Notes under the pieces: model-generated | What the model was told of the DNA's origin: nothing | The model's database searches: none | What the model saw: only the letters and a program-made list of their open reading frames with translations | Source: Promerops cafer | Taxonomy: Eukaryota; Chordata; Aves; Passeriformes; Nectariniidae | DNA: 64,000 bases | NCBI GenBank assembly: GCA_013398275.1 | Contig: VZSE01002186.1 | Span: forward strand, 2,198,428-2,262,427 | Direction of reading: 5' to 3' | Position numbers and translations under genes: made by a program | Part shown: piece by piece, positions 13,247 through 25,000 of the stretch | Position numbering within the stretch: the stretch's first letter is position 1 | Layout of the letters: the number at the start of each line of letters is the position of its first letter

Positions 13247-13370
13247 AATTAGAAAGAGAAAGAACAAAGCTTGAATGTGATGAGGTGTGGATGGCTCAGG
13301 GCTGCGGGGGCCAAGGAGGATTGAAAATGCTAAAAATGCTAGAAAGTGACAGAAGCTGCTGGCAGGGAAG
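13247..13370 (+). other. Exon-like segment (candidate internal exon)
   Basis: A pyrimidine-rich stretch (about 13211-13241, 'ctagtttggcctttctgtta' and flank) leads to the acceptor dinucleotide AG at 13245-13246. A strong donor GGTAAGT follows, with its GT at 13371-13372. The 124 bases between are open throughout in one frame, giving about 40 codons that include TKLECDEVWMAQGCGGQGG. The length is not a multiple of three. I recognise no protein domain and no partner exon, so this could be an exon of an untranslated RNA, a decoy exon or chance. Splice-like signals of this quality occur by chance in tens of kilobases of vertebrate DNA. Confidence 0.2.
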
Positions 13371-14276
13371 GTAAGTCCTAGGCTCAAGTCTTGCTCCTCC
13401 TGAGGTCAGGAAGACTGGATAGTACCTGTGACCTGTGGTAGCATCACCTCTGACTAATCTCACTGGTGTCCTTGCAAACACATACAGCCTTAGAAAAGCA
13501 GAAGTCAAAAAATGAAACGTGTATTTTATTACCAAAACCAAATTGTGTTTTCTTCCACCAAAGCTTCAGCCTGCTCTGTTTTTCACCTTGTTTATCTTTA
13601 GCACTGTCTGGCAGAGCAGAATGTTTCTGCTGTTTCCAGAAACATCACCTTAGGGACAGTGCCAAGGAACAACATTTTTAGCCTTATTTTATCTGTATTA
13701 CATATTGGTTTGAAAGCATTTCTTAGTTTTATTGATTAAAACATTAGGGTGTCCAATTATTATTGGCAACACAAATCACTCTGTAACGTCAAACTTACAT
13801 CAATATTTATTATCACGTTACCAACACTTCTACACTTATTATTACAATTTAACCTTGTATTCCAATTAATCAAAAAGAATTGCAGCAAACAATACAACCA
13901 ATTTAGCTCAACATTTCTTTGTTTTCCTTTCTCATAAAAAAGAAAAAAAAAAGGTCATTATTCACCTTTTGGGTAACAAAACTGCATTTATATACCCATT
14001 ACATCTGAAGTCCATTCTTCTATTTAAAACAAACTTCTCGGGATTGTATTTCTGCAAGAAATTGTTGAAATTAAACTGTTTAAAATTAATTGTTAAAACA
14101 GAATTTCCAAGGTTGGAAAACATCTTTGGGATTATACTGACAAGCACTGTCAATGAAAATTTCTTTTAATGTATGCCAATATCATGTTCTGTTGAAATTT
14201 TCTCATTCAGCTCATTTCCCTTCTTGTGTGTAAAGTCTAATAATAAAATATACCCCTAAATCTGAATGACTTCTTA

Positions 14277-14316
14277 AGAAAGAAAGGAAAGGGGAAAGAG
14301 AGAAAGAGTAAGAGTA

Positions 14317-14347
<31 letters not shown>

Positions 14348-14389
14348 AAGAGAAAGAGAAAGAGAAAGAGAAAGAGAAAGAAAGAGAAT
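14277..14389. repeat. Polypurine array, mainly (GAAAGA)n
   Basis: About 113 bases are almost purely purine on the plus strand. They are built from AGAAAG/AGAGAA units, degenerate at the left end (AAAGGGGAAAGAG, AGAGTAAGAGTAAG) and cleaner at the right. The tract has mirror symmetry and could form triplex DNA. It directly precedes the CR1 fragment. Open frames through it on the minus strand encode only Leu/Phe/Ser repeats and are not genes. Confidence 0.95.
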
Positions 14390-14403
14390 GGAGTGAGGAC
14401 AAA

Positions 14404-15018
14404 CAAGATTTCTTGTAGTGAGGGGCTCAGAACTGGACACAGGATTTGAGGTGAGGTCTCACCAGTGCTGAGTACAGGGGCACAATCACTGCCCTGCTCC
14501 TGCTGGCCACACTGTTGCTGATCCAGGCCACGATGCCATTGGCCTTCTTGGCCACCTGGGCACATGCTGGGTCATGTTCAGCCACTCTCAACCAACACCC
14601 CTGTCCTGGTTTAGGTTCCTTTCCACAGGGCAGCTTTCCAGACACTATTCCCCAAGCCAGGAGCATTGCCTGCATTGCAAGATCCAGCACGTGTCCTTGT
14701 TGAATCTCATGCAACTGGCCTTGGCCATCAATCCAGCCTGCCCAGATCCTCTGTGGATCCTTCCTGCTGTCTGCAGCAGATCCCTTCTTGGTCTCAGCTG
14801 CAGACTGAGGGTGCCCTCAACCCCCTCATCCAGATCCTTGATAAAGGTATGAAGCAGGAGTGGCCCCAGTGCAGAGCCCTGGGAAGCACCACCTATGCCT
14901 GGCCACCAGCTGGATGTAACTCCAGTCACCACCACTCCCTGGACCTGGCCCTCAGCCAGTTTTTTACCCAGTGAACAGTGCATCCATCTAAGCCGTGAGT
15001 AGCCAGTTTCTCCAGGAA
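14404..15018 (-). mobile_element. CR1 LINE internal fragment, reverse-transcriptase end
   Basis: Read on the minus strand, this follows the CR1 ORF2 reverse-transcriptase region. Early on, a GVPQGS-like motif survives as GASQGSALGPLL, followed by DLDEGVEGTLS. Next comes CMRFNKD, and towards the fragment end CAQVAKKANGIVAWI and SVASRSRAVIVPLYSALVRPHL. The pieces lie in two minus-strand frames (14645-15100 and 14427-14714), so at least one frameshift is present. Where the catalytic FADD box should lie (about 14795-14815) the bases are shortened and neither aspartate codon is visible. The copy is therefore dead. Both the CR1 3' tail and the endonuclease half are missing. Plus-strand open frames in this interval are antisense shadows. 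Confidence 0.93.
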
Positions 15019-18000
15019 GCTGGAAAACCCCCAAACATTTAGAAATATCCTCTTGTATTGTTGGGCACTTAAGGTTTTGAAAAGTTGCTTCATAGATCAA
15101 ATTTGTATTTCACCTAGTGAATATCTGAGACCTAAAGAGTTTCATTACAGATTTACTATCTGCTATAATGCGTTTCAGCTTAGAGAATCTCATACTGTGT
15201 ATGTAGTCTCCTGACTAAATTTCAGTGGAATGGTAACCCAGTATCCTGTGCTGCATAGATAAGAGAGACTATCAAAGGATGGATATAATTAATTTCCAGG
15301 ATCACATATTTTCCTTTCTTGTTTAATTATTATATAATTACTCTTTATTTTATGTATTTCAAATAGCTAATAATTGTGCCAGTACCAAGATAGCAATGGC
15401 TTAGCAACTTATTAATGTATGTCCAACACTATGTGGTTTACTAGAGAGAAAATATAAGAGTATTTAAATTTTTCGTATGTCTGTGTATAAAAATACTAGA
15501 TCTTGGATAGCTGTAATATACTCTGAATCACACTCCAGCTGGAACACAAGAACTGATTACCATTCCCTTTACTTGGTATACTGTTAAATGTTAGGTCTTG
15601 TCTCTGCTTTTTCTTCTGCATTGTCTCCTTGTTGCTTCCCAGCTATACATTTTAAATTTATATTTCTGAACTTTATTAAAATGCTCCGAAGTGGTTCTTA
15701 CATAACTTTGCGTCTTAAAAAAAAATGGCAAAAAAGGCCAAAAGTCATTGTGCCTGTAATTTAAATACATATTTTGAGTTAGAATGATAGTATTTCATAT
15801 TGGCATTTTAACAGAAATGGAAACGAGTAAGGTAGTGAAGCATAAAACAACACAGCAACATATCTAAATAAATTGATTTTTTTCCCTCAGAACATCAGTC
15901 ACACATAAAATGCATCCATGTGGAGCAGGAACAGCACACAGGGAAAAGCCAGTCATGCAGCCTCCATTTCCAGATGGCTGTGAGGGAGGGCAGCTGCCCC
16001 CAAACTGCTGTGCTGCTGCTTTGCTTTCCTGAGCCGATGCTGTGGCAGGGGAGAGGCAGGGCAGGGATGCAGCAATGAGAGGGTACCACAAACCCAGCAG
16101 AGCAAGCTGATAGCTTGGAAGAGCTTGTGCCCAATGGGATGTACTAGTTTTGCTTATCCAGATTTGGAGTTTGCCTGGTCAGCTGGATCCTGGTGGGTAG
16201 GAAGGGCTTTGAAAGGACCCCTGCACCTGTGAGGCACAACAGGAAACTCCAGCTGAGACAATCAGGTAGAAGAGAAATCTGTCCTTACAAAGCCTCCGTG
16301 TGGAGAACAACAAATTACCTTTTGAGCAGGTAGGAGCACTGTTAGAATTATAGGCTGTTTTATATCAATAAGTGAGGTATGTATTCTCTAAATTCTATCT
16401 CTTCTCCTAAACACTGTTTTGCTCTAAGGAAGCTCTTCAGTCACCAATTACAACTTTTCTTGTAGCCAGAGAGAACAAATGGCAACCTAAATGGGAACCT
16501 AAATCAGATTCACCAAGATAACCATGTTTTACCCCAGGGAACAGCACACTCCATCCAGCTCTCAGAGTGGCTGAATCAAGTAATGCTGTTCTCAGAAAAA
16601 ATGCAGTAGCTGAGGGGCGAAGACCAGCAGGATACACCAGAGAAGAGGAAGCATCGGAAACAATCACCTGGTGATTATAACAATTGGGTTTGAGGATATG
16701 AAGAAAACCTACATTTGGGTTGTTGCCCTTGTAATTACAATTGCATTTTGGTGGCAGAAAATGGGCAAACCACAGTATCCAGCTTTGCCCTGCTGCACAG
16801 AGCCCCAGGGGCCACAGCTGCGACTAACAGCTCACAGAGGAGATTAAAAGGGCCGCTTCCCAAGGGAAAGGAGGCACATCAATTTTGCTCCTCCTGGCCA
16901 AACAACCCTAGCAGCATAAGGTTATTGGCTCAAATGGATGCCAAGGCTCAAATGGAAGCCTGTGTAGGCCCCTCCTTTTTAAGGTGTTGCTGGAGCCTCC
17001 ACGACTGACCAGCCAAAGTAATTGGGAAAAACATACAGCTCCTTTCACGCAAGGGAGCAGCAGGGCGGGGGTTGTGCTGGGAATCTTTGCAGCATGTTAC
17101 TCTCACTTCTTACTGGATCTCCCTATTCCCAGTCCCAGTTTAGGTCTAAACACTGAACCATACATTAAAAATGCCTTTCCTCTTCCCCCCTCCCTCTTCA
17201 GCCAGCTTGTAAAAGAGCCGCAGATGTGGTTTAAGTGCCTGTAATATCACATTGCCAAGCCTCCAAACACTGCCAGATTTGTCAGCAGGAAGCCAACATG
17301 TGACATGGCATTTGGAATGATTAAGTTGCCTTTATGCACCACAAAGGGCACAAATGCCATTACAAACATGAGTGATGTGATGCATTTGCAAACCATTTTT
17401 TAAAGCAATATTCATGGGAAAGAGTGCTAACAGAGCTACTTCAAAATGTGTGAAAATGAGTCCAAGTGAAAGTGTTGTGGGTGGATACAGTGTATGTTAT
17501 CACTCAGAAGCTAAGCCCCTCTTAGGCCCATAAACAGCAGACAGGCTTAAGCAAAACAGTCATTTATCTTAGTTTTTACAGCCTTGGCACTTCTTAGCTG
17601 CTGATGTCCGATGTGTCTGCAGCCCTTTCTGGGGGACATTAATAGTCCTCGTCAGATGCAAAGCATAAAATTTTTCTTCCAGGACCTAATTATTTTGTTT
17701 AATTGTAAGTTATTTATGGAAGTTACTCTTAAAATAATAGATAAATATCATATAAAGTTCAGAGCATAAGAATTAGAGCTGGGAAAAGGAAAGCACAAAA
17801 GCAAGATTGTCATTCTGTAGATATGAAGAGCTCTTTCTTGGTGACATTAAACTGCAGGAAATGGATGGGTTTGAAGCTTTAAAGGTGCTTCTAAACATCA
17901 CCATAGTCAAGGGACACTGATTTGCTCAGCAGTGCACCAAAGGTGCTCCCCAGCCTGCAGATGTGTGGATCTTGAGCATCCCATTAATAAAGCCCTTTAT

Positions 18001-19627
18001 GAATAAATCACAGAGAAGAAATCTCAAGCTAGAAGCAGAATGAGCAAACTGATCTAGCTCATTCCAAACCAAAATTTATAGAAGACCTAAACGATGTAGT
18101 CTTCCTACACACTGATAATCAATTTAAGTTTCCCTTGCAGTTTTCTCTCTGGGATCATGGCATGTCATTTGTATGCAAGATAAAGATTCCCGACTGAAAG
18201 GAATAGGGCTATTCTCAGAGCTTTTCTTTTTAAATGAAAAAAACCCAAAAAACCACTAAAAGTTTGTTAAAAATCATCAACCATTAAGAATTTGTTAAAA
18301 ACCCCACTTGGTAGTAATGTGACAATGTCCAGTTAGAGGTTAATTAAGTAATTTCTGCTCTATGAACACCACTTGCTGCAGTGAAAGTAGAAAGGGTTAA
18401 AGCAATCTAGGAAGACAATCAATATTTCATTTCTTTGGAGCTAAGTAGCAGCAAAGATAAACACTTCTGATGAAGATGTCTGTCGGACTAGTGCTTTTCA
18501 GTTTTACAAGGACATCCTGATGAATCCTCCCAAAATCCTATGGGAATGGTTAAATTTATTCTCATCATTTTATAGGAAGCAGCATTGAAACACAGGCAGA
18601 AAGGCTGATATTTCAAAATATGCCTGCCTTAAATTAGGATTTAATCCATCCTTTGATATCTAAACAAAGGTCTGGATAGGGGCTTGCTGAAGCCATTTAA
18701 GTTTTCAGTGAGTATTTAACTGGGTCAAGAATCATTTCAGATTGGTCATATGGCAAATGAGACATGCACAATTCATAAACCTTTTATGAAAACAGGCAGA
18801 GGCTTTGTAGAAATGCTGGTGTTAGAATTCAGATGTTTCTTGTTTGTATTTCCTATTTTGTATTTCTGGCATAGGCAATACAATCAAATAATACTTCTAC
18901 ACATTCACTTTTATTGTAAATAGCTACAGGAATTTTCAGCAAGCCCCAAGCTGGTTTTGGAGGGGGATCAATAATGTTAATTGCAAATTATATTATATTT
19001 GGTTAGAAATTTTTATTTCTTCATTTATTTACTATTCAACCAGTTCTAAATGATGCGCATTAAGGGAATTTCTGCAGAGAAAACTAGCAAATTATTTTTC
19101 AAGACACATTTGCAGGAAAGAGTGCTGTGTTATTTAAACCCTTGAATTCTGACTACAGGGTTCTGCTGCCTCATCTGGTAAATCTGATCCTATTTCTACT
19201 AAATAGTGCAATTTAATTACAAAGGCTTCTGAGTACATCATATGTAATGATATACTCACAGATGTTGAGTCCATAAACAGCTTTCTCTGAAAATTAACAA
19301 CACATAGCAATGCACTCAGGGGAAAAGAGCACCTCACCAGTTTACTGATATGTATATGGGATTTTCTAAGGCAACAAAAGGCTTTTGTTAGACTTTAAAC
19401 AATAAAAAATTGATTCAGGTCTGTGTAAATAATAATAGGTTATAATTTCTGATTTTACACATCTAGTTGATCATATTTTCAAAGGATTGTTGAGCACTTA
19501 GATGTATAATCTTCAGAAAAAATACTGAAAACCTTGTAATTAAAATGCAATATAAAAATGAACTTTATGCATTTTTATAATATTTAACTGTACATAAACT
19601 TACAATTAATCTAGACAATCCTTTCTG

Positions 19628-19628
<1 letters not shown>
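15019..19628. other. Unique DNA, possible conserved stretch at 17.2-17.4 kb
   Basis: No gene or repeat family was recognised. The part 15100-15860 is strongly AT-rich, with a run of A at 15718-15725. Short unrelated open frames at 15864-17244 lack any family signature. The stretch 17200-17440 has the look of a conserved non-coding element. A degenerate A/C tract with two TTTGTTAAAAA copies lies at 18236-18306. Confidence 0.45.
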
Positions 19629-19682
<54 letters not shown>

Positions 19683-19690
19683 CAGATAGA
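19629..19690. repeat. (GATA)n tetranucleotide microsatellite
   Basis: About 15 GATA units cover 62 bases, with one T-to-C change (GACA) near the right end. The array sits in AT-rich unique DNA. It is likely to be length-polymorphic. Confidence 0.97.
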
Positions 19691-21962
19691 TTTGAAGAAA
19701 CACTGCTCCAGTATAAAGGCAAATAATTAAAAATGGAAGTGCTCATTCCTCTGTATTGTCATATGCACTTGGAGTTCAGTGATAGACTCTTGTAATAGTT
19801 TAATTCTGTTGTTACAAGATACTTTAGAATCTTTATTTTAGAATAGTACCATCATCTCAAGGTAAAAATTCTTCCTGATATAAAGACAGGAGGTAAAACT
19901 TCAGTTTTAGCATCTCAAGGAAGCCTTTGTAAAGAAGCCCCCATAAAGCACGTTGTAAATAAAAATGCACCCTTCAAGCCCAGAAAAGAGAGAGTTCAGC
20001 TGTGACATTATGAACGTCATAAAATCACAATGGTGTAGGGGAGGTGAACAGAAAAATGACATAATTTAAGAACTAGCAAGAATTCTAAAACAAACAAACA
20101 GAAACAGTTACCCCAAATCATGGAACATTAAACTGGAAAACTTAATGCTAGAGGTAACTTTGCAGGCAAAAAACTTCAGCGAATTAAAAATTATTCAGAT
20201 GAAGAAAGTAAAAAACTCTCTCATCAGTATCTCAGCATGAAGGTGCAGCTGGAATCTGTGCTTCAAGAGGATCATGAACTGCTGTGAAGCTGGGAGATTA
20301 CATCACAGATATGTTGTTCCATTCTTAAAATGTAGCCCTTTTCTTCTGTTGCAGACCATTACACAAATAAGGCTAGAAGGAGCACTGGTTTAACTCAACA
20401 GGGTGGCTCATTATTACTGTTCAGCAAAAGGTGCACCACTGTTCAACAGAACAACTCCAGGTCACAGACCAGTTATTTTGAGCAGCTCATTCCTTTTCTG
20501 TTTCCTTGCTAGCAGGTTTGGAAGATCTACCTTCTCTGTTATAAATTGCACTTGCAGAGGTATTTTTTTAGACAACAGAGGTAAACAAATGGACATAAAT
20601 CATTCCAAGGAACAAGTCCATCAGGGGCAGAAGGTCAAGTTATGTTGATCTATCTACAGTGGCCACAGAAAGGGAATCCCTGGTGCAGCTCTAAAATCAT
20701 CAGAAAGATCTCCAGAGCCTTCAGTATGGGCAAGGCAAGCCTTCATACATGGACTAGAGGGCTCCAAGGGCACCCAGGCTGCCAGCTGAGGTGAATGACA
20801 CCCTGGGGGGACAGGGTAGGCTGGATACAAACACTCAGTTGTGTTTTTCATCTGAGGTCCGTGGTTATGCCATCATTCACTTGAGGGAGAAACTGATAAG
20901 ACTGTGGAACCACCTTTGCTATTTCATATTAAGGGATAGAAGTGGGTGCGGTACAATAACAATAAAAACAACAGCAGAAGACTGAAGCATTGCTTGTGGT
21001 TTGGTCCAGCTCTCTGCCTCTCTTCCTGGTTGACACCTGTGGCATGACACCTCCCACAGGAAAGGGTGGTGGTAAACCAGGAGCAAACAGCTGGACAGTG
21101 GAGCTCAGTTGCATAGGACAGTGTAAAAGCCTGATTCAAACACTGCAATGCCTAAAGCAATATGGCTGTGGCTCAAACAGCTGAGATCTTTCTTGATAAA
21201 CATCTATTTCTGTGTAATCTCTACAATGTTGAACCAAAGACACCAGCAGGGCAGGCAAAGGAGAGTTTCCGAAGTAACAATGGGATGTTCCAGATCACAC
21301 TTGTCTAAAAATGGGCATTGTGCAGGACAGTAAAAAAAAGGGACAGCTGGCTCATTTAGGAAATTAACTGAAGTCTGACTGTAAGACTGACTCACTGCTC
21401 CAAAAACTGTCTGGGAAGAAAATATTTCAAGCAGATTCACTGCTGACATGTCCAGGAAGGGCAATGGACAGAAAGAAATTACTGCACATCTGTAGATGGT
21501 ACCTCAGAGACTGTTTGGTGAATATTTCCTGTTTTCTCCTGTCCCTGCAAGTGTACCACGGTGCAAGGGGCAATGGGAATGGCTGTGGTGACTGACTGAA
21601 AAGACCTCGTGAAAGTGTCAAGCCCAACAACAGTAATCTCTCTTAGAAGTAAGTTCAATTATCTTAACATTGTGAAATGCACAATACAAAGAAGCACTGA
21701 CAAGGGAAATTACAGTATTTGAAGTGTAAATTAGGCACTATACCAGCAGGTGTGTAATAAGCCAGCCAAAAATTATCACAAGTGGATTTTCATGCTCATT
21801 GTTTCTGTACACCTGCAGTGGCTTAAACACTCCCTGTTTGTTAAAGTATGGAGGGGTGTCACTTGTTACTCTCTTTCTCCTGTTGCAAATCTCTATGGGT
21901 ACCTGTATCTACCAAAAATTTCTCACCTCTAGTAATGGGACCAGTCCTGGACTAGGGGGTCA
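19691..21962. other. Unique DNA, no gene recognised
   Basis: Several overlapping 60-90 codon open frames occur on both strands between 20400 and 21930, none with family resemblance. No repeat, RNA gene or clear regulatory signature was seen. Confidence 0.5.
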
Positions 21963-22068
21963 CCTTTTCCTTTTCCTTTTCCTTTTCCTTTTCCTTTTCC
22001 TTTTCCTTTTCCTTTTCCTTTTCCTTTTCCTTTTCCTTTTCCTTTTCCTTTTCCTTTTCCTTTTCCTT
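21963..22068. repeat. Pure (CCTTTT)n hexanucleotide array
   Basis: About 106 bases of CCTTTT repeat perfectly, close to 17.7 units, with no interruption seen. The minus strand is (AAAAGG)n. Strand asymmetry is complete, and the array is a mirror repeat able to adopt triplex (H-DNA) structure. Translated frames give only LFLF on the plus strand and KGKG or KRKR on the minus strand, and should not be annotated as proteins. The purity suggests recent expansion, or an array length set by assembly. Confidence 0.98.
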
Positions 22069-25000
22069 GACTTGCATAGATGGAGTTTGTAGCCATTCCT
22101 AGAGCTGAGGAAAATCTTTCCAAAAGGCTGTGCACCAGGTTCTGAACAGTCAAACAAACCCACCAGCAACTGCACTGGTTTAATTTAGTTTTCTCTGTCA
22201 GCCTTTTCTGGGCAAAATAATTTGTTTCAAGGGAGAAGATTTGTTTTTAGAGCTCTGAAAGAATCCAAATAGCTTACTCAGAAGCTACGAGGAACAATCA
22301 CTGCACAAAAACTAGGCTTGCAAAGCAGGGCAAGTTCTCAAGATACTTGAAACATATACTGCTATTAAGGTTGGTATAAGTAATATTCAGTAAATTTACT
22401 TAAACCCAAACCAATATTTTTTCTTATGTCACCTCTGCTCTCTCTCAGGTGTGAGATCATCCAATAAGCACAACTGTTTCTTTGCTTGCACATGTATTTC
22501 TTTAAATCTCTCTTGCTCTGTTTAAAACTCTGTTAGCAGGAATTCCCTAGGTGCACTAATTCCCAAATAAGAGTAGGTACTAGATACTTTGGGTCTCTGA
22601 TCCAGGATGCTTTGTAATTTTAATTGATTATGGGAAGTAAATATTAGACTGATATTGTACAGGTCTTTTTTTTTTTAATAATACATCTTAAATATCATGA
22701 ACTCATGCTTGTATCTCACAGGTTAGAAGCCAGAATATTTGAAACATCATCTCATTAGTAACACTCAATACCAGGCAAATCCCTATACAATTCGTGATTT
22801 TAATATGGAGTGTGAATTTGTAATACCAGGGTGGCTGAATACAGTGCTCATAAACACCACAATAGAATTCTACTGAAACAGAATGTCAGGAAAATTATAA
22901 TGAAAATTTGCAACAAATAAATGCAAATATGGAATAATTGTTCTCATCTTGTGAGCTCTAATTACATGTCTACATGAGAAAATATGGGCAAACAATATTG
23001 AAATCCATTAGTGGAGGTGGTTAAGTCAACCTCTAGCTAAAGCTCTGGCCTATAAAACACTTTCTGATGCTGCCTAGTCCATGGCTACGAATAAGGAAGA
23101 AAGGCTACCTTTGTTATTAAACCCAATGTATTTTTAAAACTGTATTTGAAATTATTAACATCATTGAAATGCTGTGAAATGCATGAAAAAACATTACTCT
23201 GGAGCCAAATTTGTTGATTTTATATGAAAAAAAAAATCACTCCATTTTTAATAGGCCTGTGGGTATTTAAAATCTGATTTAGAAGTATATTAATGCGTTT
23301 CTTATTTTATTCTTGCAAAATCTTAATAAGAAATCTGAGAAATACACAATTCCTTGAAAGTACATAAAACCGAGTTCAGACAAGAGAGCCCAGAGGGCAA
23401 ACTGCCAGTTTCCAAGACTTCATCCAAAGCCAGCCTAAACATTTCACTCGATCTGTTCTCATTACGTGACCTTTCCTGGGCAAACACCATGATTTATTCT
23501 CTCTTGGAAGAAGATCTTCCAGGAACACAGGAAACAGCTCCTCAAGCAGGTCTGAGATCAGCATCTGCTGGCACCTTTCTGATGCTACTGATTGCACCAT
23601 GGTCAGGCAGTGACCATCCACCTGCCTTCACATCAAGTATGAGCTGATAAGACCAACATGTCTGGTCTTCACCCTTCTCTCTCCCTCCTGTCCTTTATGT
23701 AATTATCTCCTTATCTGATTCCAAATTATTATTGAATGTAGCAGGCTTGCCACTCCTGCAGAAGTGGTGTTGGCAGGGAGCTCTAGGACACACTTGGCAA
23801 ACAGAGCTAGTAATCTGACTGCTGTCCATAGCAGTATGGGGTTGTTAGACTTGTTTTGATTTATTGTTGACAACATAAAAATGTATTATGACTGTTACGT
23901 GTTGCAGAAGAATTTTTGATACAAGTTGTTTTGAAATGAACAGTGAAAATGCATCAATCTTTGCAGACTCAGGGCAAAATCATCATCATTCACTTTCAGT
24001 TTTTGAGACAAACTGATAACAGATATAGACCGTGTCCATTAAGCCCTCAACCTGCAAACACTAATCTAACACACAGGTAATTCAGTGGAAGATTAGGTGA
24101 CTACTTCCATGTGCACAAGGACTCTCAGGATGGACACCCACTCTTCTTGCTCAGTACACCTCTTCAAGGCAGTTATTCTTGCCTAGTTCATGCCAGAAGC
24201 TCTTTGTATTTGCAAAACTAACAGGGCTCAGCAAAAACAGATATCCCCTTTGCTGTACGTGTATTCAAATAATTTTAATAGCAAAGTGCTGCAGTGTTGA
24301 GACTGCAGTGGACAGGACCATTTCACTGTCTTAACTTCCCCTTCCCTGCATGCTACTGAAGAGCCCCCCTTTCAACCTCTGTCCTTAAACACTTGTCCCC
24401 CATCTGTGGTTTCTCAGCTAAGCCATATTGTTGAAAGCAGTGCCAAGAGTTATTTTTGTTGTTGACACCTAAAGAGGCATCAGTCCCATATCTTTCTCAA
24501 CATAACTCCAAACACCAAGAACCCTTCCCTGTCCTAAGACAGCTTGCAGTCAGTATAAGGCTGTGTGGGCAAAACCTGATTACACTGAACCCCGGGTGTG
24601 GTGCTGGGCCATGGTGGTCCTATCATAAAAACATCCTGATGCAGTGCTGGGCTTTAATTGCATACGTATCTTCTAACAGACACTTCATGAAAAGTTTACA
24701 TGGTTATTTTGATGTAACTAAGGTACTCAAGAGGTCCTGGAGTATGCATTTTGTTTTCTCAAAATGTTCTCACAGTCAAATAAAACGATCTGTTTGAAAG
24801 AAGCCTTGTTCCATTCCTTTATAGTTCTGCCAGTTGGTAATATTTTCCTTGACTTTTACCATGGAAAAGTAAAAACAGTTCTGAGTTGTTCTTGCAGCCC
24901 CTCCCACACTGTTTTTCAGGCTCAGTAATTAGTACCTCTGAGAGATTTCATCTTTATTTTTCTAGCTTAGTATTTTAGATACTCACATTTTATTTCCAGA

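Larger units (their letters stand above)
10778..14276. other. Unique DNA with exon-like segment and possible conserved stretch
   Basis: No complete gene was recognised. The stretch holds an A/C-rich tract (11511-11553), a perfect 8-bp hairpin (11710-11730), a stretch around 12640-12800 that reads like conserved non-coding DNA, and the exon-like segment at 13247-13370. The minus-strand frame of 148 codons at 12159-12605 overlaps two other open frames and shows no family features. The part 13680-14270 is very AT-rich and offers nothing recognisable. Confidence 0.45.

Noticed and set aside
14515..14974. Plus-strand open frames across the CR1 fragment
   Set aside because: They are antisense to the CR1 reverse-transcriptase frame, whose similarity is clear on the minus strand.
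21929..22175. Apparent KGKG / KRKR / LFLF repeat proteins
   Set aside because: They are direct translations of the CCTTTT microsatellite with no flanking coding evidence.
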